Shown: positions 1-12,709 of the stretch, in pieces
Layout: every line of letters starts with the position of its first letter
Position numbering within the stretch: position 1 is the stretch's first letter
Assembly: GCF_002443255.2 (NCBI RefSeq)
Contig: NW_019211458.1
Coordinates: 13,635,939-13,699,938 of the forward strand
Direction of reading: 5' to 3'
Length of the DNA stretch: 64,000 nt
Origin: Varroa destructor
Taxonomy: Eukaryota; Arthropoda; Arachnida; Mesostigmata; Varroidae
Notes under the pieces: model-generated
Databases searched by the model: none
What the model saw: the letters and a program-made list of their open reading frames with translations, nothing else
What the model was told of the DNA's origin: nothing
Program-made: the position numbers and the translations under genes

Positions 1-79
1 ACAAGTGTTTTTTAAATAAAATCTTAAATCATTGTGCCAGTATATTTTTTCTAACAATGAATTTTTATAACATGAACAG

Positions 80-3000
80 GTAGAATGCGAGTGCTTAGCG
101 AGCATCCAGTCATTTATTTATCTGCTCAGTGGAACTCCACTACAGCATCAAGGGACGTTGCCCCATGCCGCACCCGGTACCCGAGAAAGGACAGCCACGA
201 GCATTGCTGAATTAGCACTTGAGGTGCGTTTTCTTATAATATGTTACGGCAGGTTTTGCAAACGGTCTACAATAACCCACATAGTCTCTTTTTCAAAATA
301 GCATGACTCATATTCTAGAAATTACAGGATGGTGTGGGAGACAAAACCGGGATCAAACTCTGTTGAAAGGCCGGTTTTGTCCATGTTACTAACGTACCAG
401 TTTGTCTTCGTTTCCTTTTTCAATAATACTGTAGTTATTAAAGAAAACTTATATAATGTTTTCTTTAATAGTTAACAATAAAGGAAGTGTACGTTATATG
501 CCAAACGTACACTTCGAGCGACATGCGTATGCCTAGCTTTGTCCGATTTATGAATCGTTCAGCTAAGTAGCTTGATACATAATTTTCTTGGTGGAACCGT
601 TTTTTGATTGAAAGCGTAGATTCATAACGTGTCTATACTTCGTTGTTTCAGGTATTAGTAAACTGCCGTGTTTACGGTGGTCTAGCGTCGGGCGCTGCAG
701 CTGCCGGAGTTCTAGTTAGTTTGACGGCAGCGTTTCGGTTTTCTCGACTAGTACAAGATCTCATTCCCAATATTGTTCCCGTCCTCTCGAGCTCGTTAGT
801 ATGGGCGTTGCCAACAACGCTGCCGGAGGCCAACAACTCTTTTGAACTGCTCGTACCTACAAGGTAGGCTGCCCATTAAAGCCACTACCTATCGTTATTT
901 GAAGTAGACATTGCTTATTCTGAGCAATCTGTGTATGTTGAAGTTGCATATTGTAACTTTCGTCGACATCGCAATGCAGTTTGCTACGCCTTTTAGTCTA
1001 ATGCTTCTAAAGTGCGTCGTACTATTCTCACCGTGAGCATGCCTTTGATGATTTGTTCAGTTGCGCATTTGCGTGCATTACCTATTGTCTTCTATTTAAG
1101 TGTTTCCTTATATCTATTTTTCAGGTGTGCGTTAGCCATTCAAAACATCTGCCTGCTGTCGTGGTCCGATTCAAACCTTCCGGCGGGCACCGTCGAGCAG
1201 CGGTGGGAACTCCGGGGAGGCCACTACGAGTCACTGCTATCTGCACTGTTGCCTTCCATTTATCAGCATTCTCCAAACGATTCGAGTAGTCAAAGTATCA
1301 CGGCAACGAATAACAATTTGAATAGTAATAATTTGAATAACAATAACAACCACATGCAGCAACAGGGACAGCCTATGCAAGAGCATCTTAGCGAAAGCGG
1401 CACCATCAGTCACGGGGCCATTACCGCTCGGAAGTTAAAAGTAGCCGCGGCGTTACTCGAGGGGATCGCTGCAGCAGGCGGAACCGTGCGCACAAAGGCT
1501 TTACAAGCGACGGGCTGGAATCTTCTGTCGGAAACTTCTGCTGCCTTAATAGCTGACGGGCGTCAAGAACCGATCATTGCAGAAGCTGTGATCACCTTCT
1601 ATAAAGCATGCGCCGAGGTTTGTATGATAATATATTGCGCTTTTTAGCTAATCGTCTTAAAAATGTCGAAACATTTTTGTAAGAAAAAATCTAGATCATT
1701 CGGCGCTGAACGTCATGCGTTTTGAATGAACTTGGACAATTGATAGGCGCATTTTCAACAGAATGTTGAGTATAATGGTTCTAGGATTCGAAACATCGGT
1801 TTACTGCTGGGCTTTCCAAGCATATTACTTTTGTACTAATAATGGTACGAAACATTAGTACATCGGACTATCATTCATCTGAAAATTAAACTCATCATTT
1901 TGACATTTGCTCCTTCGAAAAGTATTGTTGAGATACTTAGTTTATTTACTGCCAAACGTTTAGCTAGTAACCGTATTGACAAACCTATTGTTTTCGATAG
2001 GTAATGCCCCTTCAAAAACTGGACCACGTCCTTGATAGGTTGCTGGAATCCACAGCATCTTCGCCGGCATTGGTCTACGATACAACCGACCTGAAGCTTG
2101 AGCCATATCTCGAGGTAATTTTAGTGTCTTCTTTGGTTGATCGGTCTTTTTATTCGAATATATGATCTACAAAAAGCGGGATCATCCCATTCTCGCCTTT
2201 GGTGCACTTCATAAAGCCAACATTTTGTCTGGCTCACAGTTTATAGACTCGATATCGTTCAGATGTTTCTTGTTATGCCAAAGTTTTCAAAAATCAGTTT
2301 TTTCCAATGAATACCTCTAATACTTGGTGAACGTCATTGTGTCAAAAAATAACGAAAAACAATTTTTGTTGTTTCGGCACTCTAGGCTGTTTTGGATCTC
2401 CTTAAAGTCGTTCTTGGGAGTCCGTCAAAAGGAAATTTTTTCTTGGGCCGCATTCTTGACTTAGCTTTGAGATTATGGCCCAAAGCAAGCGCTAGCCAGA
2501 GTAGCAACCTTCGACCAGCCCTTATACAGGTGATTGAACTTTTTTTCGTTAAATAATATCATCTCTTCTATCCTGTCACCTTACATACAGACCATATAGT
2601 CTTAGCTTTCGATTCTTCCCCATATACGCAAAATGGTTTACTAGCCGGATAACGTTGAATCCAGTTAACTAAAGTTATAAGGTAAAGGATGTGTTGCAAT
2701 CTATAGAATAATCTCCGTTTTTCTCAACGTAAGTGGTGGACAATTATACGTGCTTCTTTCCTGCTCTAATTACCTATTCGCAGCTTTTTCATGAGGTGGT
2801 TTGCCAACATTGGCGATATTTTTTTCCTGCAAACGTGGCTTCCTTGCTATCTGCATCGGGAAGCCCTGCCCTTGATTCCGAGGTCGAACATCGTGGAGAG
2901 CTCATTGCTATCATGAATGCATACGGGTGTTGTCTACTTCAACATAGCGACTTGGAAACATTCGGATTGGTAGGTACTTTCATTCTATACAAGCACTGAT

Positions 3001-4275
3001 ATTCGATAATTAGCGATGCGAGGTTAATTTTGAACGTACTTGCGAGTTTAAGCCTATAGATTTCAATTTGGTTGAATTTTGTATGAAGTTTTATTTTATT
3101 TTACTGGCGTATTATTTAATGAGACCGCTTATGGGTACTTAGCAAATGGTACCCGCAAATGGACTAACTGGTTCACTGTATTACCTTCGCAATATCTGTG
3201 TTTAGGTTTTGAGTAGTCTGGGTGAACTTCAGAGGAAGTGGAAGCTCTTCCAACGGCCAATCTTCCGAGTTGCTGCAGGCGAAAATGAGTGCGGACTACT
3301 AGGGCAATTTATTGGAGTACTCCTGAGGTGTCTTTTACAAAGGAGCCACGATCTTCTTCGAGAGGAAATGCTTCACCTCGTTTTCGCAATGGCTAGCACT
3401 ATGCCCTTCGATGTTTTTCACCAGGTAAATTAACTTGAGGCATTCGTCAGCTAAAAACTTTTAAACTGAGTCATACTGAACTTTTATTTGTTACTATGCG
3501 TTGCACTGCATGAATACGCCATGGCGATCCATTCACTTTCAGCTACGGTTACAGGCAAATGAGCTTTGACGCGGGCACTGCTGCGAAAAGGTCTTCCTTT
3601 CGATTGTATTAGGTTCATTTAGGTTGCGCATATCTTTCATGCAAACTGAACGATGCGATAGTAGTATATGTTTGATGTAAACTCAATGGAAATATCTTTC
3701 ATTTTAGGGTTACCTTCCCCAGTTCCTGATGCAGATCGAAAGCCTTGACAACTATCAACGGGAGCAGCTTGTGCGAGGATTTCACCTACAAAGTGTAGGC
3801 GTTTACCATCTCTGTCTATTAATTGGCATGAATATTTTATGATCATTTGATCGATACGAGTGACGCCACACTTATCTGATCTGTTGGAAATCAGCTATAG
3901 ATCGTTACTGCAAAAATATACAGAGCAAAATTCGTATGAAGTCGGCGTACAATATAGCTAGTACATACGATGCTTAGAGAGGTGGACTTCAGCTTGTCAT
4001 AACGTAATATAACCAGACAGCTTGAACTGACCGGCCAGCTCTATCGATTAGTGATTCGTCTCGCAGATTGCGGAGATAGCGGAACAAAATCGGGGGCTTT
4101 GGGTGTAAGTTCTGAAGTTTATTTTCCATCAACGCTAATTTATAAGGTAATGTGGTGTATTTTTCCGTTTCAGGACCTTCCATCATTTGTCGAAAACCTA
4201 AACAGCTTCCTTACGGATATCCGGTACTATGTTGTGTCCACCCAAACTCTGCCAGCTGCTTCCGTGGTGTTTTAA
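80..4275 (+). CDS. XPO6: Exportin-6-like nuclear export receptor, C-terminal half (partial, 9 exons)
   Basis: Seen: nine in-phase exons with GT-AG borders at 80-223, 652-863, 1125-1617, 2001-2114, 2386-2529, 2784-2969, 3206-3424, 3708-3794 and 4174-4275. They join to 566 codons plus TAA. The N-terminal half lies upstream of the window, so no start is visible. The sequence is a run of hydrophobic helix pairs as in HEAT-repeat karyopherins. It ends in DLPSFVENLNSFLTDIRYY followed by a short tail, which matches the C-terminus of exportin-6 as I remember it. Exon 3 (1125-1617) carries an Asn/Gln-rich insertion at about 1303-1375. Known for the family: exportin-6 (Drosophila Ebo) is a RanGTP-dependent carrier that exports actin with profilin from the nucleus. 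Alternative: another importin-beta-family member such as transportin-3 or importin-13, but the C-terminal motif argues for exportin-6. The introns are 236-428 bases and hold nothing recognised apart from the hairpins at 436-515. Confidence 0.78.
436..515. repeat. Two adjacent perfect hairpins in an intron
   Basis: Bases 436-448 pair perfectly with 458-470 (13-bp stem, 9-base AT loop). Fourteen bases further, 484-494 pairs with 505-515 (11-bp stem, 10-base loop). Both lie in the first intron seen of the exportin-6-like gene. The function is unknown; they could be a decayed foldback element. Confidence 0.6.
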
Positions 4276-5451
4276 GAAAATACGCCATGCAATTTTGCAT
4301 GAATCGGTTCTGCCCTAGTCCCAAACAACGTTATATGGCAGTTAAACAATACCCGGCGAGTAATTATGGAGGATTGGTATTCAACGCTGAAGTTATTACA
4401 CGTTCGTAACGTTGGCGTCAGGTACACATAGTCTGTTTTGGATTAGAAGAAAGAAGGCCAAGAACTAACGAATATGTAAATTTCCGAACCAGAGTACATG
4501 ATATAGCATCAAAATCTAGACCGCACCGATGTGAGCAGGAATAAGACATCCTTGTGCATTTTTACGTCTATCAACGTAAGTTGATATAGCGGATTTCGTA
4601 ATCATATCGTCGAAATAGTTAACACCAGTTTGATTCTGGTAATAGTTATTCATGTACATGAAGTTCTAGTCTTATTGGTAGTGCGTCTATTGATTATGAA
4701 TACTGTAATAAGTATGCTATTTTATTAGTTTAACTGGTTTAATATTTATAATTACTAGATGTGACTAGGTGGTGTTAATAGAGAATGTGTATGCGTGCAC
4801 GGATGTTGTATGTTTTGTGGCATTCTCACTAGCACGTGACTGCCAAATATGAGAGGATCATGGATGGGTACTTGAAAACATGGACCGCTCGTGAGGAAAC
4901 CGGAACTATTGCAGTAGAGTCTGTATATATTATTAACGCTGTGTAAAAAAAGGGACAAAAAGAGACAACGAGGGATTTTATTCAGAATCATTTCCAGTTC
5001 TTATTAGTACATTTATAATCCGCAAATGAAAGTAAAGACTCTGTGCAGAATACATGATGATTATATAGCGACGATACACAATAGGAGCTGCAATGATTAC
5101 TTAGATTACTCATCTGATAACTACAATGATAATGTAATATTAACGGAAGCTTAAATGCGATAGATACTTAATACGCTATAGACAGTATATATTCATAGGG
5201 TATACAAATGTATCTATCGGACTAGACCTTGCGCTTTAGGAAATCAGCAGTAGTGGAAGTTGGTATTCGTGGCCACTGGATGACGGTGTACAGGTTCATG
5301 GACAAAGGCATTATTAGTCAGTCAAATGATAAAATGCTTTTACCGCCGTAACACTGGTACAGCTGTTATTAACAGCTCTCTTATTCTCTGCAATGTTATG
5401 TGCTTAAGCTTAACATTGCAAACTTGGACGGACATACAATATGTTTGTTAG

Positions 5452-5457
5452 AAATAA
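5452..5457 (+). other. Candidate poly(A) signal of the exportin-6-like gene
   Basis: This is the first plain AATAAA I noticed downstream of the stop at 4275. It would give a 3' UTR of about 1.2 kb. No transcript evidence is available, so it is tentative. Confidence 0.35.
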
Positions 5458-7152
5458 AAAACACTAACTACAACGTAAAAGCACCGCTCTGATTTTCACG
5501 ATGAAGACAGGGCTGGCCATTTGTAAACGTTATTACGAAGTAAGATAAAATGCATCGATATTTGATTCAAATTTGAAATAAGCAAAATTTGATTCACTTG
5601 TAAAATTTAGTCTGCGCGTAGATTATGTACGTCTGTTTATGGCTATGTAAGCCTACATTATGGTGAAAACTGGAGTACAAAGGCAAACCGGTAACTTTAA
5701 TTGTCCATTGTGCTTTGAGCTGAGCTTAAGTTATGAGTGACTATATAAAAGACAATGGAAATTTAGGCTGATTTTCATGCTGGTTAATTTATTAAATTTT
5801 ACATACAGCAAGCTTTACAATTACATTGCTTAAGAAATCTTAATAAAAACAACATTGAAGCGTTGCAGAATTTAATACGGAATTAATACCAAATTTGAAG
5901 TTTATTCATAGTGGCAATGCTATTAATGGTAGTAACATAAATCTTTCCATTATAATTTATCTAGCGCAAAGGCACTGTTGTTGTTGTTTGTTGTCATAAA
6001 AGGTACGTGAAAAGGCAGATTGGTAGGAAACATAAATTCAGCTCTACCGCTTAGCTTCCCATTTCGATAAAACAAAATAGGAGAAGATCACAGAAAAATA
6101 TTCAGTCAGTGACGTGCAGATGTTAGCATAAGTGAGATGTTTGTTATATGATTCAGGCTATAATTGAGGCTAAATAATAAAATTAAAAAAAAGAGATTGC
6201 TTTAAACAGGAATCAGATCAGAAGCGGGTCCAGGACTCATGCTCCGTCCGCACACAAATAAGCAAAACGTTAAAGCCTATTCGATCGCAGGGTTCAGATA
6301 AAAACCTTCACGACACGGTGAAATTCTAAATCGATTAAAATGATGAACGGCGTGGTAGCTGGAAACGTTCCCAAGGGATTGGTCGTATATTTTTAACGAT
6401 GTCAAATGCCCAAAGATTAAGATCTAATATTTCATCTCTTACGATGAACTTGGCTATGGGTTTTTTTTACATGCGCCGATATCATTATTATACAATAGAC
6501 GTATTTGTGCAACCGAGAAGACCTACTACCGGAAGAGAACACGAGGCGTTGAATCGATTTGTGTCCGGTGATCTTAGCGTTATTCGCACGAGTTATGATA
6601 ACGCAATCGTGGTAAACATAGATTTTCTACTTTACCGTCGTATGGTATTGCGGGTTAACGTAGCATCTTAAAGAAACGCGTCACTTGTATGAATGACTGA
6701 TCATATGTTAGCTACTTACGAATCGATTTTCCGCCCCAGTTTTTACGTATTAAAATCGCATATCAGAAAATGCAACAAGATTATCTTTTTTTGATAACAC
6801 AAGCACTGCAGAATAGATATTTCATCAGTGGTTAACAATCTATCATAAACAGCTCATTACGCAGGTCAGGTACGAACGGGAGTAAAGACGTATGATATTC
6901 AGCATGAATATATGTTGATAACAGGGTTAGGTTGTTGGTTCAGTTTATATTTGTGGCCAGTATAAAGTTACGCGGTAAGTAGTACATAACAATAGATCAA
7001 TTATTGTTCACTGTGGCCATACAAAATTATCTGTAAAGAGACACAATTGCAGACGATTCCTGAAATCGACATGTGTACAGGTTATAAAAGCATTCGTGAA
7101 AACATGCCTGTTATTTTTCTGTTACGTTATGTATAGAAACAGTAACGGAGAA

Positions 7153-7208
7153 CTGTGGCTCAATTAGTAATGCCAATATGATAGTAACTGGGTTTGATTT
7201 CTGATGCG
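7153..7208 (+). repeat. tRNA-like (possible SINE head) relic
   Basis: The stretch has an A-box-like TGGCTCAATTAGT near 7156 and a B-box-like GGGTTTGATTTC near 7190, about 34 bases apart, as in tRNA-derived pol III promoters. No complete acceptor stem or cloverleaf can be drawn, so it is not a functional tRNA gene. It may be a decayed tRNA or the head of a SINE. Confidence 0.2.
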
Positions 7209-8845
7209 AAGCAAATAAATAAATGTTGTCATTTTTGTGATTAACGGTGTTAATTGTGTTTTTGTCAGCCTTCTGAATGTAATTAAAATTAGCTAATGTG
7301 GTGCAGCAGTGTTTTTCATCATAAGATTTTTCAGAGTTATTTTCGGCAAAAAAATAATGCTTTGTATGGCCTTTTAATTTACTTGGTGTGTTGACTGCAG
7401 GGTACAGTATAACAAATTTAATAATTTAATGAAATGAACTCCCATGAACCTGAGGCCAGCTGATATTTTATCTGTCAATCGCACCAATCGTATATTAAAC
7501 AGTATTTACGAGACTTAAGCCAGTAAATTTAAAGGGCTCTCCCTCGTTGTTACGATTGAAGGAAACCGTTTCAGACCTTCAGTAGAGAAATTATGTTCGT
7601 CAGTCCCTTCGTTTACGCCTTTCGGCTTATATTGTCACCCAAGAAAAGGCTGTTCTGTATATAGAGTCAAAACCTCTATAGTTGGGCGACTCAAGCTTTC
7701 ACAGAAGACTTTGTTAGTCTTCCTTGATTCTCGATTAGTCCCTACAGTGCTGCACTAATAATCTGAACCTTGAAGCCTCTAATCTCAGTGCATATCTATT
7801 GCCTTAACTGCCTGGAGCCACACTTCCTCAGAGCGCACATCTGTTGAATCTAACCTCCACCCTTCATAGTGGATTTGATGAAAGGCAATGTAGTCCTAGC
7901 TCACTTGTAAATACGAGATTAAAACTGCACAGGCACGTCCTGTTTGCTTTTGACGGATGCAATAAAAAAATAGGACTTACTGATAACCGAAACCACCTAA
8001 ACGGTTCAACATTATGTGGGTGCTAGATAGATAAATTTCACTACTGGTTCTGTGAGCTATCCGGTTAACACAAATCTAAAAAACCAGAACGGTCCCATAT
8101 TAAAGTAGTAACCTCCTATAAATACTTGCGCCGTTATATAGAGCGACCTTTCCGCTAAATTATGCTTAGACTTTAGAATAAACGTTCATATATTCTAATG
8201 TTGTTTATGCTGTTTTTAATTTGGTAACTAATAAGTCTTCTCAGATTTAAATAGTGTTCTCTATCTTTATTGTGTCTTCGGTAGGATTTTAATTATAATC
8301 AAGCGTATATTGGTAGCGATATAACAAGAACTATTTCAATGTACATTGTTAAAAAAAATGCACGCGGGAAAACGTGACAATGAGGTTTTTCGTGTAAAGA
8401 AGTCATGTCAAGCATTTCGGCCCTAGAAGCGTTCAGCTATGCTTTTGATTCTATTATTTTCATGTGACTTGATCGGTCAGCGTTTTGTTTACACAGTCAA
8501 TCAACAATAAACTTAACAATGGTGTCAGTACTAATTTCTTCTTAACAAGCCTATGAAGCCACTTTGATCAAGCTAAGGCATGACACGGTGATGGGGCGCA
8601 GCTCTCATAATTTTCATGTAGCGGTTGTTAATAATATAATCATGAATTTGTAATTGTATAAAATTGTAAATGGTAATCCGTACAAAAGTTCTCGGATACA
8701 GTAAAATCGCCACCAGGTTTTGCGCTTATTAGTTATTATCGAAGAGATCGAATCAATGAAGGTCAAAAAATACGAGGGCCAACAGTGTCAATCAAGACGG
8801 CTTAGTGAAAGCGAAAAACATTCTGTACTTTCTTCGTCGTCGTTG

Positions 8846-9178
8846 TTAAATTGAACGTGGGCTCTTGATTAGCAGAGGCGGAAATTCAGCCCGGCAGCCC
8901 AGTTTCATAGGTCCTGGGTATGTCGCATACGCACGATCTTGTTGAAGAAAAATCAGGGAAGCGTTGTAAAGCGTATCTGAAACGAGGTATACAGTCGTAC
9001 TATTATGGTCCTGCATTACCTGTGAGAAGTTGGTAAGATTTACAGGATCGTAACTATCTTGACGCAGAATGTAGTGCGTATTATTAAGAACTTCATTCAT
9101 AAACAAGTTGATTCTATCGATCTGCATGCCAACTAAGACTGTACCCAGAATGTACAGGACAGCGGCACGAACCAGCAT
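8846..9178 (-). pseudogene. Truncated secreted group-7-allergen-like protein
   Basis: A 110-codon ORF. The start at 9178 is chosen because the N-terminus then aligns without large gaps to the intact relative at 13936-14586: a hydrophobic signal peptide (about residues 1-18), then LFMNEVL against LFDEVL, YDPVNL against FDPLPI, and YPGPMKLGC against YSGEMKMGC. Several N-glycosylation sequons are visible (NNT, NLT, NST, NAS). The ORF stops about halfway through the family domain, just after the GC motif. I see no clear splice donor or recognisable C-terminal half downstream on this strand. It is therefore either a truncated pseudogene or a shortened secreted protein. An upstream in-frame ATG at 9298 begins MLSYS, like the relative, but would require a 40-residue extension. 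No TATA box is as clear as that of the relative. Confidence 0.45.
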
Positions 9179-12100
9179 TTCGCTGGGTATTTGAGATGAA
9201 AGGAGCACTCGAATCATTACTGTTAACCGAGCCGTGGTGCCTGTATACGCTTGAATAGCAAGCAACGTACAAATCTGGCAAGGGCTGTAGGATAACATAG
9301 GCGGAGAGCACAGTGAATTAACACAGCGAAGATAAAACTCAACGAGGAGGTAATAGCAGATCAGTGTTTTGGTGAAAATAACTATTGTATAGTCGATTAT
9401 ATATTCACATTGTATTCGATTAGTTCATTTTGCCGGTTAACATGACGTCCGAAATGTGTATACATTACAAACGTATGTCAGTTATACTGGTACGGACATT
9501 CATGCATCCACTCTCTAGCGCTCTTGGGTCGATGCGTTTCTTCTGCATGACACGAACACATGTCTAGTACACATTTGGCTGTTTAACATAATTGGCTTGC
9601 CACTGCTCGCAGCCCATTGAATTGGCACTTTGCTATTGATTTTTAGCTTTGGCAACAGATGATCTTTATGCAAGTGTGTATGAATAGTCGACGAATGATC
9701 TGGCACAGCTGCAATTGTCCTAACAGCAGACTACAGGCCATTACTATGTATGAAAATAAATTTGTTTTTTGTACCCTATAGTAAACAGGAATGAGAGTAC
9801 GAGCTGTGTGCTTATAAATAAAAATAAGCGGCAACAACGATATAGGGAATGTCGTTTACACGCCTTCCTCTACCCCCATAATGCATACAAAAGAGAGAGA
9901 TAGGTACATACCTATCTCACTTAGCAACTGCGCGTTCTTTGCCGCCGTAGCGGAGCAGTATCTGTCACCGCCTAGAGCACGCTGTCGACTGCTTGGCATC
10001 TTTGGCTGGCACCACTGCGATGGAGCGTTAGAAAACAAATGGTCGACTAACTTAGAACTTTAAGTGTCAGAATTCTAGATAGCGGAGTCTAAGTTTTATA
10101 TATTATTAAAGTTGCAGAATTAGAGTTGTGGGAACGTAAGGAAGATCGGTGGGAAGAAGAGCTAAAAAGACATGGCTTCTTCCTCAATAAAAGAGACCAA
10201 TTTGAAGGGGGTTTCTCTCTCTTGATTGATTGAACCATGACACGTTAGCAGTTATAAGAAGTCGCATAGCAAAAGTCAGCATTTTTCCTCATATACGTAA
10301 GCAAGGAGTTTACATCAGTCAGAATCACATTATCAAAGATGAATTTACCTTTTTTTTTTTAATTTAAAGACGATTTGATGTCTTTATTTTTCATACTCGT
10401 TCAATTCCTTTTCTTTCCTTTTTTTTTTTACTATAACCGATACGAACCCACTTTCGAAATAAATCCAGTTCATTGTCGATGCCTGCGACAGTGTTGCCAA
10501 TCTTTTACTTCGATAGCGAATCTCAGTCCGATGGCAACACTAGAGATTTGATGTTCCATAGAGAAAGAATTTAATTGATCCCCGATCCACGATGCAGACA
10601 CCTACTTATTGTAGGTTTGCTCGGCTATGCAATTCAGGTTAAATAACTAACGATCACTCTCCTAAAATTTTTATTTAGTTCTTCTCGTTTTGCGATCTCT
10701 TCTATTAAGCCAATTTCGCTTCGCTAGAGTCGCTTATTGTTACTTTTTGCATTGCTTGCCAAGTACTCCTTCATAGATAGGGGAGCATTTAGTTTGCATA
10801 GATCAGGATGAAGCAATTTCAGCAGTACGTACCGCGACTGTACGCGTGTGTACAAAGTGTCTGTTTGTTGATAGTGAGTCAGGGCGAGAACGATAAGAGC
10901 GAATTTGCAATTGACGGATTTGGGTTTGTGGGGCTGCTTTCTTAACAATAATAGCATAACGTTTGAAATCATCAACGAGGAGCTCATGGACTATTCTATG
11001 AAGTATTATATCTTTGAATTTGACACCCCCTACACACACAAGAAACAGGCACCCTAGAAACTCGAAAGACACTGTTACAGAACAAATGATTTATTACTTT
11101 ATTCTACCGTAATGGTGAGATTTAACAGAAGTGGTCAACTCCAAACCCAGTAATGTTGTCAGGGCTGGTTTATTGTTGTCGGCATTGGATTTAATATTCC
11201 TTGAAAAGTAATGGCGGTGCTATTTTTGGATGCTATCAATACAACACCGTTACTATAAGATCTTTGAAATACCAGGAACTAGTTCAACTAAGAACCACAC
11301 CGTTTTTTCTAAAGGGTATCAGAAGGCTTAGAGACCTTCTAACAAAGACTTTCGATATGAGCTCTTTTGTCTTCTCAAATATACTTATATATATATATAT
11401 ATAAATTTAATATGCCCTTCATTATTTGCTACGCAGAGAGTTCGACACCACCTTGCTCATATCACCAAGCAGGAAATTCAGTCGGCATAAGATTCGACAA
11501 GAAAAGATATGAACTTTTGCTAAAGCTACTGCCTATGCTAGGAGCTGACAACCTTACCACCATGGTTCGATCGTTGTCCTATGAACAGGCTCTTTCTTAC
11601 TAGATAACGTTTAGAAACTTCGAATATAACCTAATGATATCTTTCAATCAAGGTTTAAATAATGGGCTAGAATTATGCAGAATACTTTATATGCATAGAA
11701 TGGTAATGATCAACCTTTGCTTATGCAAAATTTAGCCTAGTACCTTTTATTATAGTGTGATTATTAAATATTGCTATCTTTGTCGCATCAATAAATTACT
11801 TAAATCGAATGAGGTCATAAAAGTTTATTTATAAATACTACATAGTGTGTGTGCATTGTATTCATCTATAGTTGTTAGAAAACGTTTACATAAAGCCCTA
11901 TAATAAATAAGCACGTCCTAACAAATAAATCTATGACGCACACATCGCTTCTTACATTGTTCACAATTCATACTACCTAAACCGAACTAATATCAGCTTC
12001 TTCGTGCAGTTCATAGGTACTTATATATTTACCTGTACTCGTTCAAATTCTTCGGTAACCATATAATATTTGTAATACAACAAAAACAACCTAAAAATTT

Positions 12101-12709
12101 TCCCACCAAAACATAATACTACTCCTGTAGCAAAATTTGCGATATCTTTGTGTTGGTTAAGCGAAAAAAAATTTCAGACAATAGTATAAACAGACGTTTT
12201 TAGACGGATTTTTGCACAGCTTAAGGCGTCTGCTAAAATCGACCATTGCGATTCCGCACTTAGGGCCTGATTGATAGAATCGTGCTTATGCGTCTAAAGT
12301 GTTCAAAGATATTTTCACATCTTCGCAGTGTAGCTACCTAACTTGTGTTCTCCATGATGAGTAAATATTGAGTAATCGCGAACAACTTAAACACGATATC
12401 GTCAAGGATGGCTATTTTTAAAGTAAAAAAAGCTCTCTTCTGTAAATAAGGTGTTTTCAAATCCATTCAAAAACAGTTCGTCCTTCACCGTTAGAATTTT
12501 TTCATTGAAGTGCAACTATGTGACTCTTTAAGGTGCCAGAGGTTCTATTAGCTAGACATGGCATCCTACAACCATGTACAAATAAATACCTAGGTATGGC
12601 ATAGCAAGCTAGTACTAACTATTCAACTAGGTGAAAATAATTTTCAAATATTTTGTATTTGTATTTGGTACAGTTTCACACGATGCTAACTATCTATCTG
12701 TGTAGCATA
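9179..12709. other. Intergenic DNA between family copies
   Basis: No convincing gene. It contains the inverted repeat at 10490-10541 and poly-T runs near 10350 and 10420. A minus-strand ORF (10803-11072, GTG start) begins with a hydrophobic leader and a helix that vaguely resembles the N-terminus of the group-7-like family. It is too weak to call. Confidence 0.5.
10490..10541. repeat. Inverted repeat with 10-bp arms
   Basis: The arm AGTGTTGCCA at 10490-10499 is the exact reverse complement of 10532-10541, with a 32-base spacer. The stem extends slightly if a bulge is allowed. It could be a small foldback element or a hairpin RNA; nothing else supports either. Confidence 0.55.

Larger units (their letters stand above)
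4276..8845. other. Exportin-6 3' UTR and intergenic DNA
   Basis: AT-rich DNA without a recognisable gene. The first part is probably 3' UTR of the exportin-6-like gene, up to the AATAAA at 5452. Short ORFs here (for example 6399-6671 and 7844-8026) show no family signature or splice context and look like chance. A tRNA-like stretch sits at 7153-7208. Confidence 0.6.

Noticed and set aside
9179..9298. ATG at 9298 as the start of the truncated secreted protein
   Set aside because: Although it begins MLSYS like the intact relative, the ATG at 9178 gives a collinear alignment of signal peptide and first helix without a 40-residue insertion.
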